A stretch of 64,000 nucleotides of DNA from positions 40,198-104,197 of the forward strand of contig NZ_PKIE01000005.1 in NCBI RefSeq assembly GCF_002860865.1, written 5' to 3'. Positions 40,996 to 49,489 of this stretch are shown here, piece after piece (positions within the stretch are counted from its first letter, which is position 1; every line of letters begins with the position of its first letter). Both the position numbers and the translations under genes were made by a program. Source of the stretch: Streptococcus mitis (lineage in GTDB: Bacteria > Bacillota > Bacilli > Lactobacillales > Streptococcaceae). Below the pieces are notes generated by a model. That model was not told where the DNA came from. It searched no databases and worked only from the letters and a program-made list of their open reading frames with translations.

Positions 40996-43968
40996 ATGTT
41001 TGTGTGTTTAAAAGGTTTAGGAAAATTTCGTAAATCCAAAGCTTATGGTTTGGTTGGTTGTTTGACACTATCCGCAGTGATTGGCTTAGCTGCACCAGAG
41101 TTACCAGTTATTGGTGGTGGGGTTGTTTCTGCTGATGTCATTCAAGGCGGTAGCGATATTCACGATGTGGACGTTCATAGTAAATCTGCAGAAGGTGTTG
41201 CTATGACTTACACAACTTATGACAGTGGAACGAGTGGAAAACAAACCGCATCAGGTAGCGGTGTCTTTGTAGCGCCGAATGTGATGGTAACAGTAGCTCA
41301 TAACTACTATGATAAAAACCAAGAGGATAAGTCTGCGGTCTTACGTGGTGGAGAGTCTGCTCGTAGTTATGTTGTGATGAACTCAGAAACAGAGAAGAGT
41401 AACAAAGTACCCACATCAGGGGTATCCGAGTCTCTTGAAAAAGACTCTATTCATTTGTATGATGAGAAGAATTTTGGGAAAGACTATAGCAACGATTTAG
41501 CAGTAGTTATCACTAAAAAACCTGTCGAAGCTATGACAGGTGGTGAGGACTCTCCAAGAGAGTTGAGTGATAAAGAGGTTTCTACTGGTGATAAAATCAC
41601 TATGGTAGGATATCCCAATGATTTTTCTACTCCTAATTTAAGTAAAGAAAATAAAGCTCGATTGAAAGATGGTAAGGCTTATTCAGTCTCCACAACTGTG
41701 AGCAGTATCAATAAAGAGAGTGGTGCAGTCACTTATCATTCCTCAGCTTTAGGAGGTTTTTCAGGCGCTCCTTTGTTTAATGATAAGGGAGAGGTAGTTG
41801 GTATCCACCAGCATGGAACCAATACTTCAAGCGCCCCTGAGAGTGAGCGTATTGGGGGTGGTACGATTTTTACGGCCAAGCACAGAGCTTGGATTCGTTC
41901 TATGATTGATAAATATGGTATAAAGGGTTGGTATATAGACGGTTCAAGCCGTTACTACTATGATGAAAATCATATAGCTTTAAAAGATGTAGAGTCTGAG
42001 ATTGACGGTGCTTTGTATAGTTTTGATGAAAAAGGTCGAGCTACTTTAGTAAAAGGTGAAGAAAAAGGTCGTGTTCTACTTCGAGTGGAAGATACTAAAG
42101 GAACTCCTTTGATTTCAGATAAGGTTGTTCAGGAAGGTCCTGTTGGAAGTGGCTTGAATTTTTATTTAAGACAAAATCCAGATTTCAAACAGTTAATAGC
42201 AACTTCCCCAACAGCTAAAGTTGTATCCTATAACGGAGTGCCAATTAACAAACTAGCAAGTGATACTACTTGGTCTGATGACTATGTCAGTAAGTTAGCT
42301 TTAGGAGATACAATTATAAGAGCGGTAGTAGATTTGGTAACTACTCCATCTACCTCTTCTTCGGATTTTGCAAGAACGGAAGTTGGTAAAGTCGATTTGA
42401 GTGGTAAATCGAACTTACCTGTACCTAGTAAAGAGGTGTTACAAGCTCCGAATGGCTCAGAAAATTTCTATGCTACAACGCACATTCAAACGCCAGATGG
42501 GTCGGGGTCAGGTACTTTAATTGCACCCAATTTGGTGTTAACAGTTGCTCATAATTTCTTAACAGTTAAAGGTTCTGAGGTAGTTACTAAATCTGGTCGC
42601 ACCAATACAGTGTATAAAGCAACTTTACCGAATGGGTTGTCTGTGAATTTTTCAGATGATGATATTGTTTATTGGAATAAGAAAGACTCTGTATTTGGAT
42701 TTAAAAATGACTTAGCTTTGGTTCGGTTAAAAGAAGCAGTAAAAGGAGTAACTCCTGTAGAGGTTGTAAAACAATCTTCGAAAGTTGCAGAGGGGGATTC
42801 AGTTTCGGTCTATGGTTTTCCAGATAACAAGCTAAGTCCAGTTTTATATAGCAAAGTAGTAGGAACTACAGACTTCGGTTCTGGAATAGAGGGAATTAGC
42901 TACGGAGGTACGAAACCTGGAGCGTCTGGTGGAGGTCTTTATAATGATAAAGGTGCTTTAATTGGAGTTCACCAAAATGGTGTTGTAGGAAGCCGTAGTG
43001 GTGGTTTGGTTTTATCAAAAGAGCAGCTGGATTGGGTTCGTTCTTATATTGAGGGTCAACCAAAAGATCCTGTCTATGTGGAAGATAAAGAAGTGGAACC
43101 TTCTAAGAAGGATTCGGATAAGGATTTAGCTGGGAAATTAGATCCAAAAAAAGATAGTGGAAAAGAAGATTCTGGTATTTTAGGTACATCTGGTGACTTT
43201 GCAGCTCCTACAGTAGATAAGCCAGAGTTTAGAGGCGGGGTCAATGGTGCAGATGCTGAGGTTCATCACATTTCAGACTTCACAGGCGGAGTGAATGGAG
43301 GCGACTCACTTGTTACAGAAGTTCCAGAGTATAGTGGTGTTCTATCTACATTAGGAGATTCTCCAGCTCCTAATGTAGCTAAGCCAGAGTTTAGAGGCGG
43401 GGTCAATAGTTCGGTTGCTGAGATTCATCATCTTTCAGACTTTACAGGCGGAGTGAATGGAGGCGACTCACTTGTTACAGAAGTTCCAGAGTATAGTGGT
43501 GTTATATCTACATTAGGTGATTCTCCAGCTCCTACCGTAGCTAAGCCAGAGTATATGGGTGATACATTATCAAGCTCAGGAGAAGAATCGGCTCCAACAG
43601 TTGAACAGTATGCCTTTACAGGCGGAGTGAACGGAGACGACTCACTTGTTACAGAAGTTCCAGAGTACAGCGGTGTTCTATCCACATTAGGAGATTCTCC
43701 AGCCCCTACAGTAGCTAAGCCAGATTTTAGAGGTGGCGTGAATGGTGCGGAGACAGCAGTTCATGAAATCCCTAGGTACAAAGGTGGTACGAATGTAGCC
43801 GATGTAGCTGTACATGAATTTGCAGAATATAAGGGAGCAGATTCTCCTGTAACTCTTGCTCAGCAGATACTTCCTGGTACAGGGGAGAAGGAGAATGTAG
43901 TCCTTACCTCCCTAGGACTAATAGGTTTCTTCCTTGGATTGTTTGCAATGGGGAAAAAGAGAGAATAA
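40996..43968 (+). CDS. Wall-anchored protein with two trypsin-like serine protease domains and a NanA-like repeat tail
   Basis: 990 residues. Signal peptide with KSKAYGLVGCLTLSAVIGL and a cut near VVSADV. Protease domain 1 (about 50-320): His in VTVAHNYY, Asp in YSNDLAVV, Ser in LGGFSGAPLFND. A linker module of ~130 residues is followed by domain 2 (about 490-690): LTVAHNFL, FKNDLALV, KPGASGGGLYND. Both triads look complete; the fold resembles V8/exfoliatin-like glutamyl proteases. Three and a half ~54-residue repeats follow, then a sorting signal LPGTGEKE, a hydrophobic helix and GKKRE. The repeat tail resembles that of pneumococcal NanA, usually at this locus. Substrate unknown; action on host secreted proteins is likely. 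Confidence 0.87.
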   Translation: MFVCLKGLGKFRKSKAYGLVGCLTLSAVIGLAAPELPVIGGGVVSADVIQGGSDIHDVDVHSKSAEGVAMTYTTYDSGTSGKQTASGSGVFVAPNVMVTVAHNYYDKNQEDKSAVLRGGESARSYVVMNSETEKSNKVPTSGVSESLEKDSIHLYDEKNFGKDYSNDLAVVITKKPVEAMTGGEDSPRELSDKEVSTGDKITMVGYPNDFSTPNLSKENKARLKDGKAYSVSTTVSSINKESGAVTYHSSALGGFSGAPLFNDKGEVVGIHQHGTNTSSAPESERIGGGTIFTAKHRAWIRSMIDKYGIKGWYIDGSSRYYYDENHIALKDVESEIDGALYSFDEKGRATLVKGEEKGRVLLRVEDTKGTPLISDKVVQEGPVGSGLNFYLRQNPDFKQLIATSPTAKVVSYNGVPINKLASDTTWSDDYVSKLALGDTIIRAVVDLVTTPSTSSSDFARTEVGKVDLSGKSNLPVPSKEVLQAPNGSENFYATTHIQTPDGSGSGTLIAPNLVLTVAHNFLTVKGSEVVTKSGRTNTVYKATLPNGLSVNFSDDDIVYWNKKDSVFGFKNDLALVRLKEAVKGVTPVEVVKQSSKVAEGDSVSVYGFPDNKLSPVLYSKVVGTTDFGSGIEGISYGGTKPGASGGGLYNDKGALIGVHQNGVVGSRSGGLVLSKEQLDWVRSYIEGQPKDPVYVEDKEVEPSKKDSDKDLAGKLDPKKDSGKEDSGILGTSGDFAAPTVDKPEFRGGVNGADAEVHHISDFTGGVNGGDSLVTEVPEYSGVLSTLGDSPAPNVAKPEFRGGVNSSVAEIHHLSDFTGGVNGGDSLVTEVPEYSGVISTLGDSPAPTVAKPEYMGDTLSSSGEESAPTVEQYAFTGGVNGDDSLVTEVPEYSGVLSTLGDSPAPTVAKPDFRGGVNGAETAVHEIPRYKGGTNVADVAVHEFAEYKGADSPVTLAQQILPGTGEKENVVLTSLGLIGFFLGLFAMGKKRE
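43213..43758 (+). repeat. In-frame tandem repeats of 162/162/174 bases in the protease gene
   Basis: Units begin at 43213, 43375, 43537 and 43711 with GTAG(C/A)TAAGCCAGA. They code for KPEFRGGVN..., FTGGVNG(G/D)DSLVTEVPEYSGV and STLGDSPAPT. The third unit carries a 12-base longer variant, and the fourth grades into the C-terminal tail. Near-identical DNA blocks (GACTCACTTGTTACAGAAG) favour length change by recombination. Confidence 0.92.
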
Positions 43969-43996
43969 TTTTAATCATTTGGCTTTGTAAAAATAG

Positions 43997-44032
43997 AAAG
44001 AGGTAATGGAAATAAAATAACCTTACCTCTTT
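43997..44032. terminator. Bidirectional terminator between the protease and the orphan gene
   Basis: AAAGAGGTAA / TTACCTCTTT, a 10-bp perfect stem with a 16-base loop and T-runs on both strands of a convergent gene pair. Confidence 0.85.
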
Positions 44033-44037
44033 TTAAA

Positions 44038-44904
44038 TTAGTCACATTGTTGAAAGTTATATGCATCGTAAAAAAATTTTACAAAATTTTTAAAATGAAG
44101 CGTATGTACACCAGTTTTATATGAATTACCATCAATGATAAAATCATCTACTAGTGAATCCAAATTATCTAACCGTATAATTCTATGTTGCATTTTAAAT
44201 CTATTTTTTAATGAATACGTAGGAAAAATAATTTTGAAATTTTCAAATTCTAAATTGGAATTGATTTCACATAATACGAAATACTCAAATAGTGCAGCTT
44301 GGAATGTTTGGATGATAAAGCAATCATAACCTTTTTTTCCTGCGTCTACGCAAACAAGAAAATTTTTAAATCGAAATTTATTTTCAGAAGAGAATACTAA
44401 TGGGCAATCAGAACGAAAAATTTTTTCATTTTTTCTACTTTTTTGCTTTAATTTTTCAAATTTAAGTACATTAGTCAAATTTTCAATATTATCAATCTTT
44501 TCAAGTTGGTCATCTATTGAATAAATTAATTTCACACTTTTCAATTTTGTGTTTTGATTTATAGTAAATTGAAGATTACCTATTTCTGAGAAAGCGAAAT
44601 ATGGAAAAGTATGATTCCCCTTCGAAAGTGATGAATAATTTCTTAGAGGTATTGAAGCTTTTATGTCTTTTTTCTGAACGTGTTTTTCCTCTAAAATAAC
44701 ATCATTAATCTTAAAATCATTATTTTTATATTGAAAAGCTTGCCAAATAGTATTGATAATTAATCCTGTAGTTATATTTGAAAAATAGGGATTATTTTGT
44801 ATAATTGGAAAATAGTTAGGAAATTGTTGAAGGAAAGAACTTAGAGTATCTTTGCCAATTAAATCTGTAATAACCTTTTTTAGTTCGTCCATTAGCAGTC
44901 GCAT
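44038..44904 (-). CDS. Unknown AT-rich protein (orphan)
   Basis: 288 residues, strongly AT-rich with many Lys, Asn, Phe and Ile, unlike its neighbours, which suggests recent acquisition. No signal peptide or clear membrane segment. An N-terminal helical part (MDELKKVITDLIGKDTLSSFLQQF) is followed by a mixed region with a few Cys (SDCPLVF, FLVCVDAGKKGYDCFIIQT, LCEIN). The family is not recognised. An internal ATG four codons on (MDELKK) is an equally good start. It lies alone between the protease and the sialic-acid operon, ending 6 bases from the shared terminator. Confidence 0.7.
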   Translation of the reverse strand: MRLLMDELKKVITDLIGKDTLSSFLQQFPNYFPIIQNNPYFSNITTGLIINTIWQAFQYKNNDFKINDVILEEKHVQKKDIKASIPLRNYSSLSKGNHTFPYFAFSEIGNLQFTINQNTKLKSVKLIYSIDDQLEKIDNIENLTNVLKFEKLKQKSRKNEKIFRSDCPLVFSSENKFRFKNFLVCVDAGKKGYDCFIIQTFQAALFEYFVLCEINSNLEFENFKIIFPTYSLKNRFKMQHRIIRLDNLDSLVDDFIIDGNSYKTGVHTLHFKNFVKFFYDAYNFQQCD

Positions 44905-45024
44905 CCAATCATTATATTTGTTTTTTATTATACACTTTTTAAAAAGATAGGTCTACTCAACAGATTAATAGATACAATAAATTTCTATAGAATATTGGAA
45001 TCGTAATTCTCTGAAACTACTTTC

Positions 45025-45110
45025 AGAAACAGCTGTTCTATAAAATACTTTTGAAACTGGAATCTATCCTACTACAAAGTATTGAAAGCGCTTCATAAAT
45101 GATATATAAT
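45025..45110 (+). promoter_or_regulatory. nan operon promoter with a cre box over the -35
   Basis: -35 TTGAAA (45082-45087), 17-base spacer, -10 TATAAT (45105-45110). TGAAAGCGCTTCA (45083-45095) fits the CcpA catabolite-response element and covers the -35, so glucose repression is expected. About 45 bases upstream AGAAACAGCTGTTCT (45025-45039) is a near palindrome with the core ACAGCTGT, a candidate site for the RpiR-type activator encoded at the other end of the operon. The 44905-45020 stretch is AT-rich without other motifs. Confidence 0.8.
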
Positions 45111-45144
45111 GACCTCATAAGAACAAAGAAAAGGAGGAAAGAGG

Positions 45145-45843
45145 ATGCCACAGATTACTAAAGAAGCCTTGATTGCACAAATCAAAGATGGAATCATCGT
45201 TTCTTGTCAGGCCCTTCCTCACGAACCGCTTTATACAGAAGCGGGAGGAGTCATTCCCTTGCTGGTCAAAGCGGCTGAGCAAGGTGGAGCAGTTGGTATT
45301 AGAGCAAACAGTGTTCGTGATATCAAGGAAATCAAGGAGGTTACCAACCTTCCAATCATTGGGATAATTAAACGAGATTATCCACCTCAAGAACCTTTTA
45401 TCACTGCCACTATGAAAGAAGTTGATGAATTGGCAGAACTTGATATAGAGGTAATTGCTCTGGATTGTACCAAGCGTGAACGCTATGATGGTTTGGAGAT
45501 TCAAGACTTTATTCGTCAGGTTAAGGAGAAATATCCTAACCAGCTCTTGATGGCTGATACAAGTACTTTTGAGGAAGGATTGGCAGCTGTTGAAGCAGGA
45601 ATTGACTTTGTCGGAACAACTTTATCAGGATACACATCTTACAGTCCAAAAGTGGATGGTCCTGATTTTGAATTAATCAAAAAACTCTGTGATGCTGGTG
45701 TAGATGTCATTGCAGAAGGGAAAATCCATACACCAGAACAAGCCAAACAAATCCTGGGATATGGAGTGCGAGGCATCGTTGTCGGTGGCGCTATTACTAG
45801 ACCAAAAGAGATTACAGAACGCTTCGTTGCTGGTCTTAAATAA
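45145..45843 (+). CDS. nanE: N-acetylmannosamine-6-phosphate 2-epimerase NanE
   Basis: 232 residues, a TIM-barrel epimerase of the NanE type: [13 protein letters not shown] start, [29 protein letters not shown] (catalytic Lys) and [30 protein letters not shown] (phosphate site). It converts ManNAc-6-P to GlcNAc-6-P in the cytoplasm, the last dedicated step of sialic-acid use. It is the first gene of the operon, with SD AAGGAGGAAAG. Confidence 0.97.
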   Translation: MPQITKEALIAQIKDGIIVSCQALPHEPLYTEAGGVIPLLVKAAEQGGAVGIRANSVRDIKEIKEVTNLPIIGIIKRDYPPQEPFITATMKEVDELAELDIEVIALDCTKRERYDGLEIQDFIRQVKEKYPNQLLMADTSTFEEGLAAVEAGIDFVGTTLSGYTSYSPKVDGPDFELIKKLCDAGVDVIAEGKIHTPEQAKQILGYGVRGIVVGGAITRPKEITERFVAGLK

Positions 45844-45868
45844 AAAAATAAAGAAAGGGGGATTGAGT

Positions 45869-46321
45869 ATGATTATTACAAAAATTAGTCGTTTAGAAAC
45901 TTATGTGGGAGTAAATCCACATTTTGCAACATTAATAGATTTTCTAGAAAAAACAGGACTAGAAAATTTAACAGAAGGTCCGATTGATATCGATTGTGAT
46001 CGATTGTTTGGAAATTGCTTTACTTATCTAGCGGACGGTCAAGCAGGGGCCTTCTTTGAAACCCACCAAAAATATTTGGATATTCATTTAGTTTTGGAAA
46101 ACGAAGAAGCCATGGCTGTTACGTCACCGGAAAATGTAAGCGTTACCCAAAAATATGATAAAGAGAAAGATATTGAATTATACACAGGGGAAGTGGAACA
46201 GTTAGTTCATTTGAGAGCTGGCGAATGCCTCATCACTTTTCCAGAAGATTTACATCAACCCAAGGTTCGTATAAATGATGAACCTGTGAAAAAAGTTGTC
46301 TTTAAAGTTGCGATTTCTTAA
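45869..46321 (+). CDS. yhcH: YhcH/YjgK/YiaL family protein, probable sialic-acid anomerase
   Basis: 150 residues from MIITKISRLETYVGVNPHF with SD AAAGGGGG; a longer frame overlapping nanE is rejected. Family features: YLDIHLVLENEEAMAV, FETHQKY and FPEDLHQPKVRINDEPVKKVVFKV, the cupin-like metal-binding core. The E. coli homologue in the nan operon has been reported to speed anomer exchange of Neu5Ac. It lies 25 bases after nanE. Confidence 0.9.
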   Translation: MIITKISRLETYVGVNPHFATLIDFLEKTGLENLTEGPIDIDCDRLFGNCFTYLADGQAGAFFETHQKYLDIHLVLENEEAMAVTSPENVSVTQKYDKEKDIELYTGEVEQLVHLRAGECLITFPEDLHQPKVRINDEPVKKVVFKVAIS

Positions 46322-46339
46322 TGTAGAAAGGGAAGAACA

Positions 46340-47677
46340 ATGAAAAAAATGAGAAAGTTTTTATGTCTAGCTGGAGTTGCGCTAGCAGCCGTTGCCTTGG
46401 TAGCTTGTTCAGGAAAAAAAGAAGCTACAACTAGTACTGAACCACCGACAGAATTATCTGGTGAGATTACAATGTGGCACTCCTTTACTCAAGGACCACG
46501 TTTAGAAAGTATTCAAAAATCAGCAGATGCTTTCATGCAAAAGCATCCAAAAACGAAAATCAAGATTGAAACATTCTCTTGGAATGACTTCTATACTAAA
46601 TGGACTACAGGTTTAGCAAATGGGAATGTGCCAGATATCAGTACAGCTCTTCCTAACCAAGTAATGGAAATGGTAAACTCAGATGCTTTGGTTCCGCTAA
46701 ACGATTCTATCAAGCGTATTGGACAGGATAAATTTAACGAAACTGCCTTAAATGAGGCAAAAATCGGAGATGATTACTACTCTGTTCCTCTTTATTCACA
46801 TGCACAAGTCATGTGGGTTAGGACAGATTTGTTAAAAGAACATAATATTGAGGTTCCTAAAACTTGGGATCAACTCTATGAAGCTTCTAAAAAATTGAAA
46901 GAAGCTGGAGTTTATGGCTTGTCTGTTCCGTTTGGAACAAATGACTTAATGGCAACACGTTTCTTGAACTTCTACGTACGTAGTGGTGGTGGAAGTCTCT
47001 TAACAAAAGATCTTAAAGCAGATTTGACAAGTCAACTTGCTCAAGATGGTATTAAATACTGGGTTAAAATGTATAAAGAAATTTCACCTCAAGATTCTTT
47101 GAACTTTAATGTCCTTCAACAAGCTACCTTGTTCTATCAAGGAAAAACAGCATTTGACTTTAACTCTGGCTTCCATATTGGAGGGATTAATGCCAACAGT
47201 CCTCAACTGATTGATTCAATTGATGCTTATCCTATTCCAAAAATCAAAGAATCTGATAAGGACCAAGGAATTGAAACCTCAAACATTCCAATGGTTGTTT
47301 GGAAAAATTCAAAACACCCAGAAGTTGCTAAAGCATTCTTAGAATCACTTTATAATGAAGAAGACTACGTTAAATTCCTTGATTCAACTCCAGTAGGTAT
47401 GTTGCCAACTATTAAGGGGATTAGCGATTCTGCAGCCTATAAAGAAAATGAAACTCGTAAGAAATTTAAACATGCTGAAGAAGTAATTACTGAAGCTGTT
47501 AAAAAAGGTACTGCTATTGGTTATGAAAATGGACCAAGTGTACAAGCTGGTATGTTGACTAACCAACACATTATTGAACAAATGTTCCAAGATATCATTT
47601 CAAATGGAACAGATCCTATGAAAGCAGCAAAAGAAGCAGAAAAACAATTAAACGATTTATTTGAGGCTGCTCAGTAG
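46340..47677 (+). CDS. satA: Sialic-acid ABC transporter, substrate-binding lipoprotein
   Basis: 445 residues. Lipoprotein signal peptide with lipobox LVACSGKK (Cys about residue 23); mature protein of the family-1 sugar-binding type (MWHSFTQGPRLESIQKSADAFMQKHP, TFSWNDFYTKW). With the two permeases it matches the pneumococcal SatABC sialic-acid importer by gene order. No ATPase is encoded here, so the shared MsmK-type ATPase probably powers it. An intercistronic hairpin follows, which could raise its expression over the permeases. Confidence 0.9.
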   Translation: MKKMRKFLCLAGVALAAVALVACSGKKEATTSTEPPTELSGEITMWHSFTQGPRLESIQKSADAFMQKHPKTKIKIETFSWNDFYTKWTTGLANGNVPDISTALPNQVMEMVNSDALVPLNDSIKRIGQDKFNETALNEAKIGDDYYSVPLYSHAQVMWVRTDLLKEHNIEVPKTWDQLYEASKKLKEAGVYGLSVPFGTNDLMATRFLNFYVRSGGGSLLTKDLKADLTSQLAQDGIKYWVKMYKEISPQDSLNFNVLQQATLFYQGKTAFDFNSGFHIGGINANSPQLIDSIDAYPIPKIKESDKDQGIETSNIPMVVWKNSKHPEVAKAFLESLYNEEDYVKFLDSTPVGMLPTIKGISDSAAYKENETRKKFKHAEEVITEAVKKGTAIGYENGPSVQAGMLTNQHIIEQMFQDIISNGTDPMKAAKEAEKQLNDLFEAAQ

Positions 47678-47699
47678 ATGTAAAAGACTAGAAAATAGG

Positions 47700-47729
47700 T
47701 GGGCTAGTGAGCTGAAAAGCCCTAGCCCA
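47700..47729 (+). other. Intercistronic hairpin between satA and satB
   Basis: TGGGCTAG / CTAGCCCA with a 14-base loop, no T-run. Such hairpins after binding-protein genes usually protect the upstream message from decay. Confidence 0.75.
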
Positions 47730-47755
47730 ATCTTGTAAAAGAAGGGAGAAGGAGA

Positions 47756-48640
47756 ATGGTTAAAGAACGTAATTTAACTCGCTGGATATTTGTTTTGCCA
47801 GCTATGATTATCGTAGGATTACTCTTTGTTTATCCGTTTTTCTCGAGTATTTTTTATAGCTTTACCAATAAGCATTTGATTATGCCTAATTATAAATTTG
47901 TTGGTTTAGCTAACTATAAAGCTGTGCTATCAGATCCCAACTTCTTTAATGCGTTCTTTAATTCAATTAAGTGGACCGTTTTCTCATTAGTTGGTCAAGT
48001 TTTAGTAGGGTTTGTATTGGCTTTAGCTCTTCACAGAGTACGCCACTTCAAGAAATTATATAGGACCTTATTGATTGTTCCTTGGGCATTTCCTACAATC
48101 GTTATTGCCTTTTCTTGGCAGTGGATTCTAAACGGGGTTTATGGCTACTTACCTAATCTAATCGTAAAATTAGGTTTAATGGAACATACGCCTGCATTTT
48201 TGACAGATAGTACATGGGCATTCCTATGTTTGGTGTTTATCAACATTTGGTTTGGAGCGCCGATGATTATGGTTAATGTGCTTTCAGCTTTGCAAACAGT
48301 ACCAGAAGAACAATTTGAGGCTGCTAAGATAGATGGTGCTTCAAGTTGGCAAGTGTTCAAATTTATCGTTTTTCCACATATTAAAGTGGTTGTAGGGCTT
48401 CTAGTTGTTTTGAGAACTGTATGGATCTTTAATAACTTTGACATTATCTACCTAATTACAGGTGGTGGACCAGCCAATGCTACAACGACGCTTCCAATTT
48501 TTGCCTACAACCTAGGTTGGGGAACTAAATTGTTGGGTCGTGCTTCAGCAGTTACAGTATTGCTCTTTATCTTCTTGGTGGCAATTTGCTTTATCTACTT
48601 TGCTATCATCAGTAAGTGGGAAAAGGAGGGTAGAAAATAA
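47756..48640 (+). CDS. satB: Sialic-acid ABC transporter permease SatB
   Basis: 294 residues with six membrane helices. The EAA loop EEQFEAAKIDGASSWQVFKFIVFPHIK contacts the ATPase. MalF-type permease of the CUT1 class, start MVKERNLTRWIFVLPAMIIVGLLFVYP. Overlaps satC by 1 base (TAATG). SD GGGAGAAGGAG. Confidence 0.93.
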   Translation: MVKERNLTRWIFVLPAMIIVGLLFVYPFFSSIFYSFTNKHLIMPNYKFVGLANYKAVLSDPNFFNAFFNSIKWTVFSLVGQVLVGFVLALALHRVRHFKKLYRTLLIVPWAFPTIVIAFSWQWILNGVYGYLPNLIVKLGLMEHTPAFLTDSTWAFLCLVFINIWFGAPMIMVNVLSALQTVPEEQFEAAKIDGASSWQVFKFIVFPHIKVVVGLLVVLRTVWIFNNFDIIYLITGGGPANATTTLPIFAYNLGWGTKLLGRASAVTVLLFIFLVAICFIYFAIISKWEKEGRK

Positions 48641-49473
48641 TGAAGAAGAAATCCGGTATTTATTTAGATATTCTCTCACATGTACTCTTGATTGGTGCGA
48701 CCATCGTTGCAATTTTCCCATTGGTATGGATTATCATATCTTCTGTCAAGGGTAAAGGGGAATTAACTCAGTATCCAACACGATTTTGGCCTGAACAATT
48801 TACATTAGATTATTTCACTCATGTTATCAACGATTTGCACTTTATTGATAACATTCGAAACAGTTTAATCATTGCCTTAGCTACAACCGTTATTGCGATT
48901 ATTATTTCTGCTATGGCAGCCTATGGTATTGTTCGATTCTTCCCTAAATTGGGAGCAATCATGTCGAGATTACTTGTCATTACCTACATTTTCCCACCAA
49001 TTTTGTTAGCAATTCCCTATTCAATTGCCATTGCTAAAGTTGGATTAACAAATAGTTTATTTGGCTTGATGATGGTTTATCTATCTTTTAGTGTTCCATA
49101 TGCAGTTTGGCTCTTAGTTGGATTTTTCCAAACAGTTCCAATTGGAATTGAAGAAGCAGCTAGAATTGATGGTGCAAATAAATTTGTTACATTTTATAAA
49201 GTTGTGCTACCGATTGTAGCACCAGGTATTGTAGCAACAGCTATTTATACATTTATCAATGCTTGGAATGAATTCTTGTATGCTTTAATTTTGATTAACA
49301 ATACAGGAAAGATGACAGTAGCAGTAGCTCTTCGATCTCTTAACGGTTCAGAAATTTTAGACTGGGGAGATATGATGGCAGCATCTGTTATTGTGGTTCT
49401 TCCATCAATTATTTTCTTCTCTATTATCCAAAATAAGATTGCAAGTGGATTATCAGAAGGATCTGTGAAGTAA
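48640..49473 (+). CDS. satC: Sialic-acid ABC transporter permease SatC
   Basis: 277 residues, MalG-type permease with six membrane helices and the EAA loop IGIEEAARIDGANKFVTFYKVVLPIVAPG. It forms the channel with SatB. Ends 16 bases before nanB, so the sialidase is made from the same message. Confidence 0.93.
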   Translation: MKKKSGIYLDILSHVLLIGATIVAIFPLVWIIISSVKGKGELTQYPTRFWPEQFTLDYFTHVINDLHFIDNIRNSLIIALATTVIAIIISAMAAYGIVRFFPKLGAIMSRLLVITYIFPPILLAIPYSIAIAKVGLTNSLFGLMMVYLSFSVPYAVWLLVGFFQTVPIGIEEAARIDGANKFVTFYKVVLPIVAPGIVATAIYTFINAWNEFLYALILINNTGKMTVAVALRSLNGSEILDWGDMMAASVIVVLPSIIFFSIIQNKIASGLSEGSVK

Positions 49474-49489
49474 ACGAAAGAAGGAAAAA

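Noticed and set aside
43213..43758. Regularly spaced repeats as a possible CRISPR array
   Set aside because: Units are 162 or more bases, in frame, and code for a wall-protein tail; no cas genes are present.
45704..45868. Longer start for the YhcH protein inside nanE
   Set aside because: The ATG after AAAGGGGG gives the usual family length; the extension is merely nanE read in another frame.
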